A stretch of 64,000 nucleotides of DNA from Brevibacterium permense (GCF_025506275.1 NZ_QYCP01000093.1:124001-188000); one strand, 5' to 3'; shown: positions 34,073-43,019, counted from the stretch's first letter. Numbers and translations: made by a program. Notes: generated by a model from the letters alone, not told the origin.

Positions 34073-36394
34073 GTGTCCCCTCAACCGAACAAGCCAGCCG
34101 ATGACGTCAACCTTTCGTCGACGGTCCGATCAGCATCAGAACAGCCGTTGGTTTCCGACGGGCGATCATCGGTCTTCGACTCATATTTCGGACCGCGAGC
34201 CGCCTCGGCGCAGGAATTCGCGTCGGCGCTCGAACTGCGCAGCATGCTCTCCGAGTCCGAGCTGGAGCGGATCTTCCGCGCGAGCGGCGGCCACACCCGC
34301 ATCGCCGCCTCCCTCGTCCGGGCGCGAGTCGAAGCGGGACTGCCTGCGGGCGACACCGACCCGGATCGGACCGTTGCAATGCTGTCCCCGGAACTGACTC
34401 CGACCGTCGGCGCAGGCTCCCGCGAATCTGCCGCGCTCTATCTGCTCGCCCTCTTCGCTTGGGCACCGCAGATCACCCCGAGCATGGTCGATCTGGTCCA
34501 CGCCGCCTTCGCCGCCGCAGAGGTGGCGACCTCAGCCAGGCCCGAGGAGCTCACCTCGCTGCTGACCGCAGAGGGCCTGATCACCGCGTCCGCCGACACC
34601 GATGCGGTGTTCACGGTTCCGGACCTCATCCGCGCACTCATGCGTCGAGTCACCTCTGTCGACACGAACCTTGCCGAGAAGAGTCCGCGCGAGGCTCTCG
34701 GAGCGGCGGTCTCCGATTCCATCGGCCGGCAGCGTTCGGACAGGCGCGAAGGTCTGACCGAGGTCGTCGAACTCGTCCTCGAACTTCGTGATTGGCATGT
34801 GCTCGTACGGGCATGGGCGCGCCGTTCGGTCAACGTCTTCATCGATGTGCCCAGCGCCATCGAGGCCTACCTCAGCGTCCCCGAGGAGGTGGTGGCGCAG
34901 AACCCGATCCTCACCCTCGCTCGCAGTGCTGCCCGTCGCATCGACTCGACCCGCACGCGCCTGGGCACCGACGATATGCCGACACTGCTCTCGGCCACCG
35001 ACTTCTCCAGCATCGTACTGCCTGAGATGCACGGACTCCTGTCTGCCGAGTCCGAACGTCGACTCACCGCCGACGAGGTGGCCGTGGTGACCATGCTCGA
35101 AGCGCGGACGCACCGGCTCAACCGGGAGAACGAAGCCGCGTTGAACGTCATCGAGGTGGGACGAGAACGTCTGCGCCACCTCAGCCCGGGAGAGCCCGGA
35201 CCCACGCTGATGCTGCAGGCAGAACTCAACCTCGAGCACGGGCGGAATCTGGTCGTGGCTGGTCGCTTCCCCGAAGCGATGTGCGTGCTCCAACGGGTCG
35301 TCCAGTTCGCCGAGATCTACGCCCCGAACTCGCCGCACCCGCTGCTCGCGGGACTCGTGGAGACCGCCCTGGCTGGGATGGGGCACGGGCACGGATCCGA
35401 CATGGACCGCAACCTGGCACGGGCACGTGAGGACGCTCGCAGATTCGGAATGGCCGCGCTGCCGGACGAATTTACGGCCCTGTGCATCGAATTGACGCGC
35501 AGTCTGGACCGTCTCGACCTCGATACGGCTGGACAGATCCTCATCGCAATCGACCAGGCGAAGCCCACCCAATTCCTGGGGCCTATTCCGCACGTGCTGA
35601 GAAGCCTGTGCTTTGTGTATGAAGGGCGAGCTTCGGCCGCGGCGAAGCTGCTGGTGGAGAGTCCTCAGGTTCAACTTATGCCGACGACAGGAGTCCCGAG
35701 TGCACGGTTCTCGGCCATCGTCAACATCGTCGGCTTCGTGCTGGCCGCTGCGGGCGAGGGGAAGGCCCTGCAGGACTTGGCCGAGCGGATGAGTCCGCAG
35801 AGTCCGGGGTACTCGGTCGTCAAGGCGCGTCAGGCCTTCGTCTTCGGGCAGCACGATTCGCTGTGGACCGCCACGGGGCAGTCGTTGGCCGGCGACGAGG
35901 GACCCAGGCTCAAGAGCTGCGCCATGGCTCTGCGTGCCGACATGCTCCACCATGAGGGCCGTTCCGCCGAGGCGCTGGAAGCCTTCGTCGACATGCTCGA
36001 CTACTGCGCGATCACGGCATCGGTGCTTGCCGTCACTCAGTTGTCGAAATCTGCTCGAGAGGCGCTCATTCCCGCTTCGGCCGATTGTTCCGAGTGGGTG
36101 GCCGTGGCGCGGTCGTTCAATTCTGCAGAGCTCACGGCGGCCGTGTTGCAGAAGCGTCTGCTCGAGCTGCCGGAGACTTCTCCAGTGTCCCCGGATTTCC
36201 AGACCGATCTCACCCCGGCCGAACAGTCGCTGCTGTTCGCGATCGACTCATCGAAGTCGATCGCGCAGATCGCCCGTGAGTTCGGAGTGGTGTCGGGAAC
36301 GCTGAAGAACCGCTTGTCCGCGCTCTACCGCAAACTCGGCGTGCGCAGTCGTGCCGAGGCTGTGGCCCACGCCAACCGCGCTCAGCAGAGGTGA
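34073..36394 (+). CDS. large LuxR-type transcriptional regulator
   Basis: A 773-residue regulator ending in a LuxR/GerE-like helix-turn-helix (LTPAEQSLLFAIDSSKSIAQ, IAREFGVVSGTLKNRLSALY, RKLGVRSRAEAV). The first 600 or more residues are helical and resemble the TPR-like sensor part of large LuxR (MalT/LAL) proteins, but no Walker A or B motif is visible, so it seems to lack the STAND ATPase. The start GTG 34073 has only a weak ribosome site (GAAAG), so a later start is possible. No ligand is evident. It is a single gene, convergent with the sigma factor gene, and could regulate nearby surface-protein genes; that is speculation. Confidence 0.75.
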   Translation: MSPQPNKPADDVNLSSTVRSASEQPLVSDGRSSVFDSYFGPRAASAQEFASALELRSMLSESELERIFRASGGHTRIAASLVRARVEAGLPAGDTDPDRTVAMLSPELTPTVGAGSRESAALYLLALFAWAPQITPSMVDLVHAAFAAAEVATSARPEELTSLLTAEGLITASADTDAVFTVPDLIRALMRRVTSVDTNLAEKSPREALGAAVSDSIGRQRSDRREGLTEVVELVLELRDWHVLVRAWARRSVNVFIDVPSAIEAYLSVPEEVVAQNPILTLARSAARRIDSTRTRLGTDDMPTLLSATDFSSIVLPEMHGLLSAESERRLTADEVAVVTMLEARTHRLNRENEAALNVIEVGRERLRHLSPGEPGPTLMLQAELNLEHGRNLVVAGRFPEAMCVLQRVVQFAEIYAPNSPHPLLAGLVETALAGMGHGHGSDMDRNLARAREDARRFGMAALPDEFTALCIELTRSLDRLDLDTAGQILIAIDQAKPTQFLGPIPHVLRSLCFVYEGRASAAAKLLVESPQVQLMPTTGVPSARFSAIVNIVGFVLAAAGEGKALQDLAERMSPQSPGYSVVKARQAFVFGQHDSLWTATGQSLAGDEGPRLKSCAMALRADMLHHEGRSAEALEAFVDMLDYCAITASVLAVTQLSKSAREALIPASADCSEWVAVARSFNSAELTAAVLQKRLLELPETSPVSPDFQTDLTPAEQSLLFAIDSSKSIAQIAREFGVVSGTLKNRLSALYRKLGVRSRAEAVAHANRAQQR

Positions 36395-36509
36395 CTGCGT
36401 GGCAATCATCTGCAGAGAGGCGGACGACTCGCTGGCTAGTTGTCAGAGTCGCCGGACCGATCGATCGATCCACCGCGAACAGTCCGAGCTCTCCGTCTTC
36501 AACGGAGGA

Positions 36510-38288
36510 TCAGTGGCAGAACTCCCACCAGCCGACGACGTGACAGTGGGGGCCTTCGTCAGGGTCTTCTCCATCTGCATCTGAGGCGCCAGAAGCATCT
36601 GCTGCAGTCGAAGCGTCGGCGTCTGAGGCCGAGTCGACCCCCGCATCCGGTTCGCTGGGCGCGGTCGAGGAACCCGCGTCGCTGCTCGCCGCCGCATCGT
36701 CAGAGCCTTCCGACGAATCCGATGAGGAGTCGGAACTCGGTTCTGATGGGGCCGAAGGAGTACTGCTCGGCTCGGGGCTGGGCTCGCGCGAGTCCGTCGG
36801 CTCCTCGGTCGGTGTGGGGTCGGCAGTTTCTGGCGCCGTTTCGGACGAGGACTCATCCGGTTCCGTAGGCGGAACCTCAGCGGGTTCCTGCTTTTCGTCA
36901 TCGTCCCTCGGCTGCTGCCGGTCGGACGAGGAAGGGGGCTGGGTCTCCTTCGCCGGGGTCGGCGCTTGAGGGGTGCTCCGAGGGGCGCGCGACCGGTCCT
37001 CCTCGCGTGAAGGGGAGCTCTCAGCGGCGTTTTGCTCGCGTTCGTTCGAACTCTCACCTCTCTCATCGCTTCCGTCCGGCACAGCAGTGTGCGGTGGAGG
37101 GGTTGAAGAAGGCGTCGTCTTCGGTGGGTCAGCTGGCGCCGAGGAGGTCTCTGCCGCAGCGGCAGGCTGCGGGGCAGGCTCGTTCTGAAGATTCACAAGT
37201 GCGGCGGCACCGGCCGCAATGGCGGCGCTGGCAGCGATGCCTGCGATCGCAACCTTGACCACCGACGCTCCGGCCGCGATTCCGGCGGTGCTGCCTCCGG
37301 AGCTGCCCGCAGACGCAGTGCCCGTGCTGCTCTTCGAAACTGCGGCTGCCGCACTTGAGTCCGGCTCGGCGGCGACCGTGCCCGGCTGCCCAGCGGGCCC
37401 GACGGTCGCCGTCCCTGCTCCCGTCAGCAGCACAGCTGCTTCCGGGAAATGGCCACATTCGATGAGCGCGGCTGCGAGAGCCGCCGGCGTGATCCATGCC
37501 TGGAATGTCGCGTTGATGCTGCGGAGCTTAAAGGACTGACGGCGGCAGTGACTGCAGCGACTGAGATGAGCCTCGATCGCTTCGGCCCGTTTCGGGCCCA
37601 GCTGCTGACGCACGAACCGCGCAAGCGCAGAGGAGTACTCCGCACATTCGGGGTCGCTGGGTTCGACGTGTTCTTGCAGATAGGCGGCCCGCAGTCCCTC
37701 TCGTGCGCGACGCAGGAGCGAACTGAAGGAATTCGATGACAGTTCCATCGTCGCGGCCGCATCAGCGGTCGATGTCCCATCGATGTCGATGAGGATGAGT
37801 GCGCTCTGCCAGGCGTCGGGGAGAGTTTTGAAGGCACGGCCCAGCTGATCTCGCTCAGCCACCTCGGCGGCGTGATCGCCCGGTTCGCCGTCTGCAAGGA
37901 ACGTCAGCACTTCGGGTTCGACGATCGTCGTCGCACGGACCATCGCCGTGCGCCGGTATGATTCGGAGCGCACAGCAGCCATGAGGTACGCCTTGAAGGA
38001 CTCATCGGGTCCTTTCCCGTGCCCCCAAGCGCGCCAGATCTTGGCGAATGCCTCGGCGACGGCATCTTCTGCTTGTGCACGATTTCGGTTGAGGCGCAGT
38101 GCGAAATGCAGTGCGGGCAGCCGATGTCGGGCATATAGCTCACCGTAGGCCGCCCGTGCAGCTGCCGATTCGGGGCGGTGTCGACGGATGCGGGCGCAGA
38201 GGACGGAGTCGCTGAGTTCGTTGCCCGGGCGCGGCAGTCCGAAAGGGGAGCGGGAACTATCGGTCGACGATGACCACGCTTCGGTCAT
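36510..38288 (-). CDS. ECF sigma factor fused to zinc-finger anti-sigma-like, membrane and surface-exposed tail
   Basis: A 592-residue fusion. Sigma region 2 lies at about residues 40-115 (ALRLNRNRAQAEDAVAEAFA, KIWRAW) and region 4 at about 145-205 (FKTLPDAWQSALILIDIDG, MELSSNSFSSLLRRAREGLR). A zinc-binding anti-sigma-like motif follows (EAHLSRCSHCRRQ, HxxxCxxC). One membrane helix (VVKVAIAGIAASAAIAAGAA) at about 325-350 leads to an outer tail of about 240 residues rich in Ser, Pro, Glu and Asp that ends in PHCHVVGWWEFCH. Such sigma/anti-sigma fusions occur in some actinobacterial ECF groups. Activation presumably needs release from the membrane. ATG 38288 is preferred over a GTG nine codons upstream. 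It is divergent from the LPXTG gene, a likely target. Confidence 0.85.
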   Translation of the reverse strand: MTEAWSSSTDSSRSPFGLPRPGNELSDSVLCARIRRHRPESAAARAAYGELYARHRLPALHFALRLNRNRAQAEDAVAEAFAKIWRAWGHGKGPDESFKAYLMAAVRSESYRRTAMVRATTIVEPEVLTFLADGEPGDHAAEVAERDQLGRAFKTLPDAWQSALILIDIDGTSTADAAATMELSSNSFSSLLRRAREGLRAAYLQEHVEPSDPECAEYSSALARFVRQQLGPKRAEAIEAHLSRCSHCRRQSFKLRSINATFQAWITPAALAAALIECGHFPEAAVLLTGAGTATVGPAGQPGTVAAEPDSSAAAAVSKSSTGTASAGSSGGSTAGIAAGASVVKVAIAGIAASAAIAAGAAALVNLQNEPAPQPAAAAETSSAPADPPKTTPSSTPPPHTAVPDGSDERGESSNEREQNAAESSPSREEDRSRAPRSTPQAPTPAKETQPPSSSDRQQPRDDDEKQEPAEVPPTEPDESSSETAPETADPTPTEEPTDSREPSPEPSSTPSAPSEPSSDSSSDSSEGSDDAAASSDAGSSTAPSEPDAGVDSASDADASTAADASGASDADGEDPDEGPHCHVVGWWEFCH

Positions 38289-38811
38289 CGGCTCATCGCC
38301 TCGGTGAAGATGCACGGAAGTCTGCGCTGAATCTGCATGGGGACCTCAACTGTGATTCGGGAAACAGTTCGGGGTAGTTCTGGGGAGTGCTGAAACTCTA
38401 CATGAGAAATTCTCGGCTTCCCAAACATGCGAAACCCGGTGATATGAGCTCGAAATGTCTGCCGAGGGGGCAGTGATGCCTCATCGCCGGGGTCCTGTCT
38501 GCAGTGTCGCGGAGAAAAACTTCTGGAACTCGCGAACGAAAGCCTCTGTGCGCAGGTCTCAGTCTATGGAGAGGTCAAGACCCACGATCGCTCCGAGCCC
38601 GAGCCGGCAGTTGGACAACAGCCGATTCGGGTCCCCTCCGAGTCCCGGACTCGCCCGAGGCGACCCTGCAGAACCACGTGGCTGCAGGGTCGCCTCACAA
38701 CCTGCAGAACCACGTGGCTGCAGGGTCGCCTCACAACCCCATAGTAAGTGCGTCCGCTTGCCTGACATTCGTCGAATGTGCAGGTGGCGGCTATTCTGAA
38801 GGAGCCAACCC
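38289..38811. promoter_or_regulatory. 523-base divergent promoter region between sigma fusion and LPXTG gene
   Basis: No gene was supported here. The region carries the promoters of the two divergent genes and the repeat/hairpin block at 38657-38736. GGAG at 38801-38804 is the ribosome site for the TTG start of the surface protein. Confidence 0.5.
38657..38736. repeat. 36-bp tandem duplication containing a 15-bp inverted repeat
   Basis: The 36-base unit at 38665-38700 is repeated exactly at 38701-38736. GAGGCGACCCTGCAG (38657) and CTGCAGGGTCGCCTC (38682) are perfect inverted repeats around AACCACGTGG, whose CCACGTGG is itself a palindrome. The second unit repeats the CTGCAG and CCACGTGG parts. 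It lies 75-155 bases upstream of the LPXTG gene, where it could bind a regulator or form a leader hairpin. Confidence 0.75.
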
Positions 38812-40983
38812 TTGTCTCTGAAGCGACACCCTCTCACGAGGCACGGAGCCGCGATCCTCGCATCGTCCGTTCTTGCTTCGTTCGCCTTCCTCGGTGCATC
38901 CGTCGCGCCGGCACAGGCCGCGGCAGAACCCTTGCCGAACCCCTCTTTGGCCGACAAATGCGGCCTCGATATCGGGGTTGTCCTCGATCTGTCGAATTCC
39001 CTGACTGATCGGGAGGTCGACGATTCGAAGTCGGCCGCCAAATCTGTCGCCAGCGGCCTCTCGGGCACTCCCAGCAGAGTTTCTGTCAACTCGTTTGCGA
39101 CTTTCGGGCCCGACGGCACCAACGCGCCGATCAACAGCACGTCTGTCGCAACCTCGGACTCAGTGGACGAACTCAATGAGCAGATCGACGCGCTTCGGCG
39201 GGTTCCACAGGATTCGGGAGGCACGAACTGGGACCGCGGACTCGGGCAGCTGGACGGCACAAACCATGACTTGGTGCTGTTCGTCACCGACGGCAAGCCC
39301 ACGGCATACGGGGTGCCAGGGTCCGAACGGGGCAATACCGACCGCGGTACGCGAACCGATCAGATCGATATCGACAAAGCCATCGAATCGGCGAATTCAT
39401 TGAAATCGCAGGGTACCAAGGTCGTCGGTTTGGGGGTAGGCAGCGAGATCAACGAGGGCAACATCAAGCTGGTCTCGGGCCAGATCTCAGGAGACGACTA
39501 TTATGTAGTCTCTGACTACTCAGAATTGGCCGAACAGCTCCGTGAGATCGCCACGAAGAGCTGCCGAGGAACTCTCAACGTCACCAAACTCATCGACCCT
39601 GGGGCCGGTAAGCACGCGAAGAACACCGCGAAATACCCAGGCGAGGGCTGGACGATCTCGTCCCCGGATTCAGTGGACGGAGTCGAGAAGACCACCGATG
39701 CGGCCGGGACGGTGAGCTTCAAACTGACGACCCCGGCCGAAGGCGCGCGAGCCTCGGAGAAGCAGCAGGAAGGCTACCGACTGCAGCAGCAGTCTGGTTC
39801 AAACGCGCTCTGCACCGCAGATGGACGCGACGTCGGTACCAGAAACATCGCCGACGGATTCGAATTGACCGAGACTGTCGACACGAACGCGATCATCACC
39901 TGCCGGATCGTCAACGAGCAGATTCCCGGAGCACTGAGCTGGAAGAAGGTCGACGAGGACGGCAAAGTGCTCGCCGGTGCGGAATTCACACTGACGGGTC
40001 CGGACGGCGAGGACTTCGTCGTGGCCGACAACGGCGAGCTCGACGCCGACGAGCGGGCCGGGCAGTTCGAAGTGACCGACTTGGCCTGGGGTGACTACAC
40101 CATCACGGAGACCAGCGCTCCCGAGGGATATGTGCTCACGGACGAGACGCAGACCGTGACGATCACCGATGAGAAGCGGGACGCGGCGTTCTCAGACATC
40201 GTCAACAAGAAGGATGTCGGAGTCGGTGCCGATCCGGACGGCGAAGCCTCTGCAGATCCGGGTTCAGACGCGGATGCTTCCACTGATCCTGATGCGGACG
40301 CTGACCTGGACGGGTCGCCTGATGCAGATGCATCGTCTGATCCTGACGCTTCCAGTGATCCGGATGCTTCCACTGATCCTGATGCAGGCGCTGACCTGGA
40401 CGGGTCGTCTGACCCGGACGCGTCGACTGACCCGGACACGGCGTCTGACCCGGACCCGTCGCCTGACGCGAATGCGGGATCCGAAGCATCGAAGGAGTCA
40501 GATGCCGAGGCCTCGACCGATCTTGACGGTGGTGACGATGCTTCGACTGACCCAGACGGCAAGGACGAGGGGTCAAAAGATGTTGACGTAGACGCCACTG
40601 CCGATCCGGACGGCCAGGATACGGCAGCGACGGACGCCGATGCCAAGGCATCGACCGACCCCGGTGCTGACGCGGCAACTGATCCGGGTGCTGACGACTC
40701 GGCCGCAGCTGATCCAGAGGCTGATGACTCGTCTGCGACGAACTCGAACGCGGACAGCGCTGCGTCAAGCACGTCGAAGTCCGGAAACACTTCAGCAGAT
40801 GGATCCGCGAGCGACACCGGAGGGAGCCCCAGTGGTGGGACCGACTCCGGCAGCGACGGCTCTCATCTGCCGAGGACAGGCGCCGCTGGAGCGATGACGT
40901 TCAGCCTCCTCGGCGTACTTCTCGTTGGGGGCGGAATCGCCGCTATCCTCGTATCGCGGCGACGGAAGACCGGCATGCTGTGA
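38812..40983 (+). CDS. LPXTG cell-wall protein with VWA and SpaA-type domains
   Basis: A 723-residue sortase substrate. A signal peptide (about residues 1-37, ending SVAPAQAAA) precedes a von Willebrand A domain with MIDAS residues in VVLDLSNSLTD and LVLFVTDGKPTA. A SpaA/prealbumin-like domain follows (GALSWKKVDEDGKVLAGAEF, DYTITETSAPEGYVL). A stalk of about 200 residues is dominated by Asp, Ala, Ser and Pro (recurring DPDAS units). The sorting signal is LPRTGAAGAMTFS, a hydrophobic helix and the basic tail SRRRKTGML. The start is TTG 38812 with GGAG seven bases upstream. It may be a pilus-tip or adhesin-type protein; no sortase gene is in the window. Confidence 0.9.
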   Translation: MSLKRHPLTRHGAAILASSVLASFAFLGASVAPAQAAAEPLPNPSLADKCGLDIGVVLDLSNSLTDREVDDSKSAAKSVASGLSGTPSRVSVNSFATFGPDGTNAPINSTSVATSDSVDELNEQIDALRRVPQDSGGTNWDRGLGQLDGTNHDLVLFVTDGKPTAYGVPGSERGNTDRGTRTDQIDIDKAIESANSLKSQGTKVVGLGVGSEINEGNIKLVSGQISGDDYYVVSDYSELAEQLREIATKSCRGTLNVTKLIDPGAGKHAKNTAKYPGEGWTISSPDSVDGVEKTTDAAGTVSFKLTTPAEGARASEKQQEGYRLQQQSGSNALCTADGRDVGTRNIADGFELTETVDTNAIITCRIVNEQIPGALSWKKVDEDGKVLAGAEFTLTGPDGEDFVVADNGELDADERAGQFEVTDLAWGDYTITETSAPEGYVLTDETQTVTITDEKRDAAFSDIVNKKDVGVGADPDGEASADPGSDADASTDPDADADLDGSPDADASSDPDASSDPDASTDPDAGADLDGSSDPDASTDPDTASDPDPSPDANAGSEASKESDAEASTDLDGGDDASTDPDGKDEGSKDVDVDATADPDGQDTAATDADAKASTDPGADAATDPGADDSAAADPEADDSSATNSNADSAASSTSKSGNTSADGSASDTGGSPSGGTDSGSDGSHLPRTGAAGAMTFSLLGVLLVGGGIAAILVSRRRKTGML

Positions 40984-41042
40984 TGCAGTCTCGTATCTGA
41001 TCCGAACAGAGGGCGGAGCCGAATCGATATCGGCTCCGCCCT

Positions 41043-41822
41043 CTACCATTTGGAGAATATGCCGGGGGTCGTACCAAGAGTCGACCGGAAATGGCGGGTG
41101 AGGTGGGCCTGATCGTGGAACCCTGACGCCGCGGCTGCCTCGGTGGGGGAGCGACCGGCCAGGAGAAGTCTGCGGGCGCGGTCGACGCGGCGGCCGATGA
41201 CGTACCGGTGGGGCGCGATTCCGAACGCGGACGTAAACACTCGCACCAGATGGCTGCGGTGAGCGCCGAGTTCGGTGGCCGCCTCGGCGATGGTGAACGA
41301 TTCGAGGAGGCGATCATCGAGCAGATCGCGCAGACGCCTGGCGAGCGGCGCATCCGAGGTGAGCACACCGATCGGGGTGAGTCGTGAGAGCGCGAACTCG
41401 CGGAGTGCGAGGACCCCGCACTCGGCGGCGAGGGCATCGGCCGGATCGGCCAGGGCGGCGTGGATGTCGTTGACCGCAGTCAGGGCATCGGTGCCCAGCA
41501 GGGTGGGCGAATCCGCCGCGGCATCGACGGCGGACTCCGGCAGCCATTCGGGCTCGAGGTAGAGCACTCGTTTGCGGAACCCCTTCTCCGACGACGCCGA
41601 GCGGCCGTCGTGGGGCACCTGGGGCGGCAACAGCGTCACCGCGGTCGGAGTGGCAAGGTGATCGTGGCGATCGAGGTCATAGGTCACGGCGCCTTCGTCG
41701 ATGAGCAGGACCGTCCATGAATCATGCGTGTGCGCGGGGTAGGCATGATGGTCGAAACGGACGTGGAATACCTCCTGGATCTGCGGAACCTGAGGATGCC
41801 AGGCGCGGATGACGTCGACCAT
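41043..41822 (-). CDS. AraC family transcriptional regulator
   Basis: A 259-residue regulator with an N-terminal cupin-like sensor (HHAYPAHTHDSWTVLLIDEG) and a C-terminal double helix-turn-helix (FTIAEAATELGAHRSHLVRV, FTSAFGIAPHRYVIGRRVDR, PTEAAAASGFHDQAHLTRHF). ATG 41822 is preferred; the mRNA may be leaderless, since no ribosome site is visible. It is divergent from a DUF2000 gene, a frequent partner of this AraC type, which it may regulate. The ligand is unknown. Confidence 0.88.
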   Translation of the reverse strand: MVDVIRAWHPQVPQIQEVFHVRFDHHAYPAHTHDSWTVLLIDEGAVTYDLDRHDHLATPTAVTLLPPQVPHDGRSASSEKGFRKRVLYLEPEWLPESAVDAAADSPTLLGTDALTAVNDIHAALADPADALAAECGVLALREFALSRLTPIGVLTSDAPLARRLRDLLDDRLLESFTIAEAATELGAHRSHLVRVFTSAFGIAPHRYVIGRRVDRARRLLLAGRSPTEAAAASGFHDQAHLTRHFRSTLGTTPGIFSKW

Positions 41823-41871
41823 GCAACAAATGTACAAGACCGCGGTGAGCGGGGTCGGTGAAGCTGGGACC

Positions 41872-42423
41872 ATGCATGAGAACACGAATTCCCCAGATCA
41901 GACTGACACCGAATCGTCGACCGAGGCGACTGCGAGTGATCCCGCCACCGAGGAGGTCGTGCTGTCAACGTCTGACGATGGAATCGCGCCGACTGTCGAA
42001 CCGAGTACGCCCGTCCGGTTCGATACGAAGGTCGTCGTCGTCCTCCGCGATGACTTGAAGGCATGGCAGGAACTCAACGTCACCGCCTTCCTCGTGTCCG
42101 GAATCGCCCCGAGCGACGAGGGACTGGTCGGGGAAAGCTACCGGGACGCCGACGCCAACGAGTACCTGCCGATGCTGCGCCAGCCGGTGATGGTGATGAC
42201 AGCGGATCGGGCGAAGCTCGCTTCGATCCGGACGAAGGCGGTGGGGCGCGGAATCCCGACCGCCGTCTACACAGAGGAATTGTTCTCCACCGGCCATGAT
42301 GCGGCCAACCGGGCTGCCGTCGCCGCTGTTCCGGCCGCGGAACTCAACCTCGTCGGGGTGGCTCTGCGTGGTGCGAAGAATGGTGTTGATCGGGTGGTGA
42401 AGGGGGTGCGGATGCATATGTGA
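41872..42423 (+). CDS. DUF2000 family protein
   Basis: A 183-residue protein whose last 130 residues fit DUF2000, a family with no assigned function. The core starts RFDTKVVVVLRDDLKAWQEL, followed by NVTAFLVSGIA, PVMVMTADRAKLASIRTKAV and GIPTAVYTEELFSTGHDAAN. The N-terminal 50 residues are acidic and Ser/Thr-rich, probably disordered. ATG 41872 is a tentative start, because the frame is open further upstream without a clear ribosome site. It is divergent from the AraC gene and convergent with arsR. Confidence 0.8.
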   Translation: MHENTNSPDQTDTESSTEATASDPATEEVVLSTSDDGIAPTVEPSTPVRFDTKVVVVLRDDLKAWQELNVTAFLVSGIAPSDEGLVGESYRDADANEYLPMLRQPVMVMTADRAKLASIRTKAVGRGIPTAVYTEELFSTGHDAANRAAVAAVPAAELNLVGVALRGAKNGVDRVVKGVRMHM

Positions 42424-42470
42424 AGTACAGGCGGGTTGGTCGCGCTGCCCGTCTTGTCGCCGGGCCCTCA

Positions 42471-42548
42471 AACAGGGGAACAGAGCCGTCAACAGGGGAA
42501 CAGAGCCGTCAACTGGGGAACAGAGCCGTCAACAGGGGAGCCGAGTCC
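42471..42548. repeat. 20-bp tandem repeat between DUF2000 and arsR
   Basis: CAGAGCCGTCAACAGGGGAA occurs at 42481, 42501 (one unit carries a single-base change, ACTGGGG) and 42521, preceded by a half unit and followed by a degenerate unit that enters the end of arsR. The copies are directly adjacent without spacers. The array fills the space between two converging genes. Confidence 0.85.
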
Positions 42549-42899
42549 TCATTTGGGGGAGAGGAACGCTGACAGGCGGTTCAAAGTGTCCGCCTCGAGC
42601 GAATAGTACGACCAGACTCCGCGCTTCTCACGGTGCAGGACCCCGGCGTCGACGAGGAGCCTCAGGTGGTGGGAGACGGTCGGCTGGCCGAGACCGACGG
42701 GTTCGGTGAGATCGCAGACGCATGCTTCCTGCTGTTCGTGCGCAGCGACGAGGGAGACCAGACGCAGTCTGGTCGGGTCAGCCACTGCCTTGAGGATGCG
42801 CGCGAAGTCCTGCGCATCATCGAGGCTCAACGGCGAGACGGTCAGCGACGGGCAGCAGTCGTCCGCCTGTGTCGGGAAGGGTACGGGTTGTGTGGTCAC
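42549..42899 (-). CDS. arsR: ArsR family arsenic-responsive repressor
   Basis: A 116-residue metalloregulator with a winged helix (VADPTRLRLVSLVAA, LGQPTVSHHLRLLVDAGVLH, REKRGVWSYYSL). Cysteines are at the N-terminus (ADDCCPS) and in EACVCDLTEPVGL, the alpha-3-type CxC found in As(III) sensors. It should dissociate from DNA on binding arsenite. The GTG start at 42899 lies 20 bases from the first of two matched operator boxes. It is divergent from the arsenite pump operon. Confidence 0.92.
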   Translation of the reverse strand: MTTQPVPFPTQADDCCPSLTVSPLSLDDAQDFARILKAVADPTRLRLVSLVAAHEQQEACVCDLTEPVGLGQPTVSHHLRLLVDAGVLHREKRGVWSYYSLEADTLNRLSAFLSPK

Positions 42900-42918
42900 T
42901 CATCCATTATGCCCAGAT

Positions 42919-42934
42919 ATTGACACTTGTCGAT
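42919..42934. promoter_or_regulatory. ArsR operator box 1
   Basis: ATTGACACTTGTCGAT is an imperfect palindrome (ATTGA-N6-TCGAT) in the 120-base arsR/ACR3 intergenic region and includes a TTGACA that could be the -35 element. The same ATTGA-N6-TCGAT pattern recurs in inverted orientation at 42953. Confidence 0.6.
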
Positions 42935-42952
42935 GTATCGTGGTCCTATCGT

Positions 42953-42968
42953 ATCGATAAACTTCAAT
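42953..42968. promoter_or_regulatory. ArsR operator box 2
   Basis: On the reverse strand this reads ATTGAAGTTTATCGAT, matching box 1 in both half-sites (ATTGA and TCGAT with six bases between). The centres of the two boxes are 34 bases apart. Two dimers could control arsR and the pump operon together. Confidence 0.55.
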
Positions 42969-43019
42969 GCGTCAGCATGTGATCGCGGCGCCGAGACGAT
43001 CAGGACCTCGAGGGAGACA

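Noticed and set aside
42471..42548. Possible CRISPR array
   Set aside because: The 20-bp units are directly adjacent with no spacers, the unit is short, and no cas genes are present.
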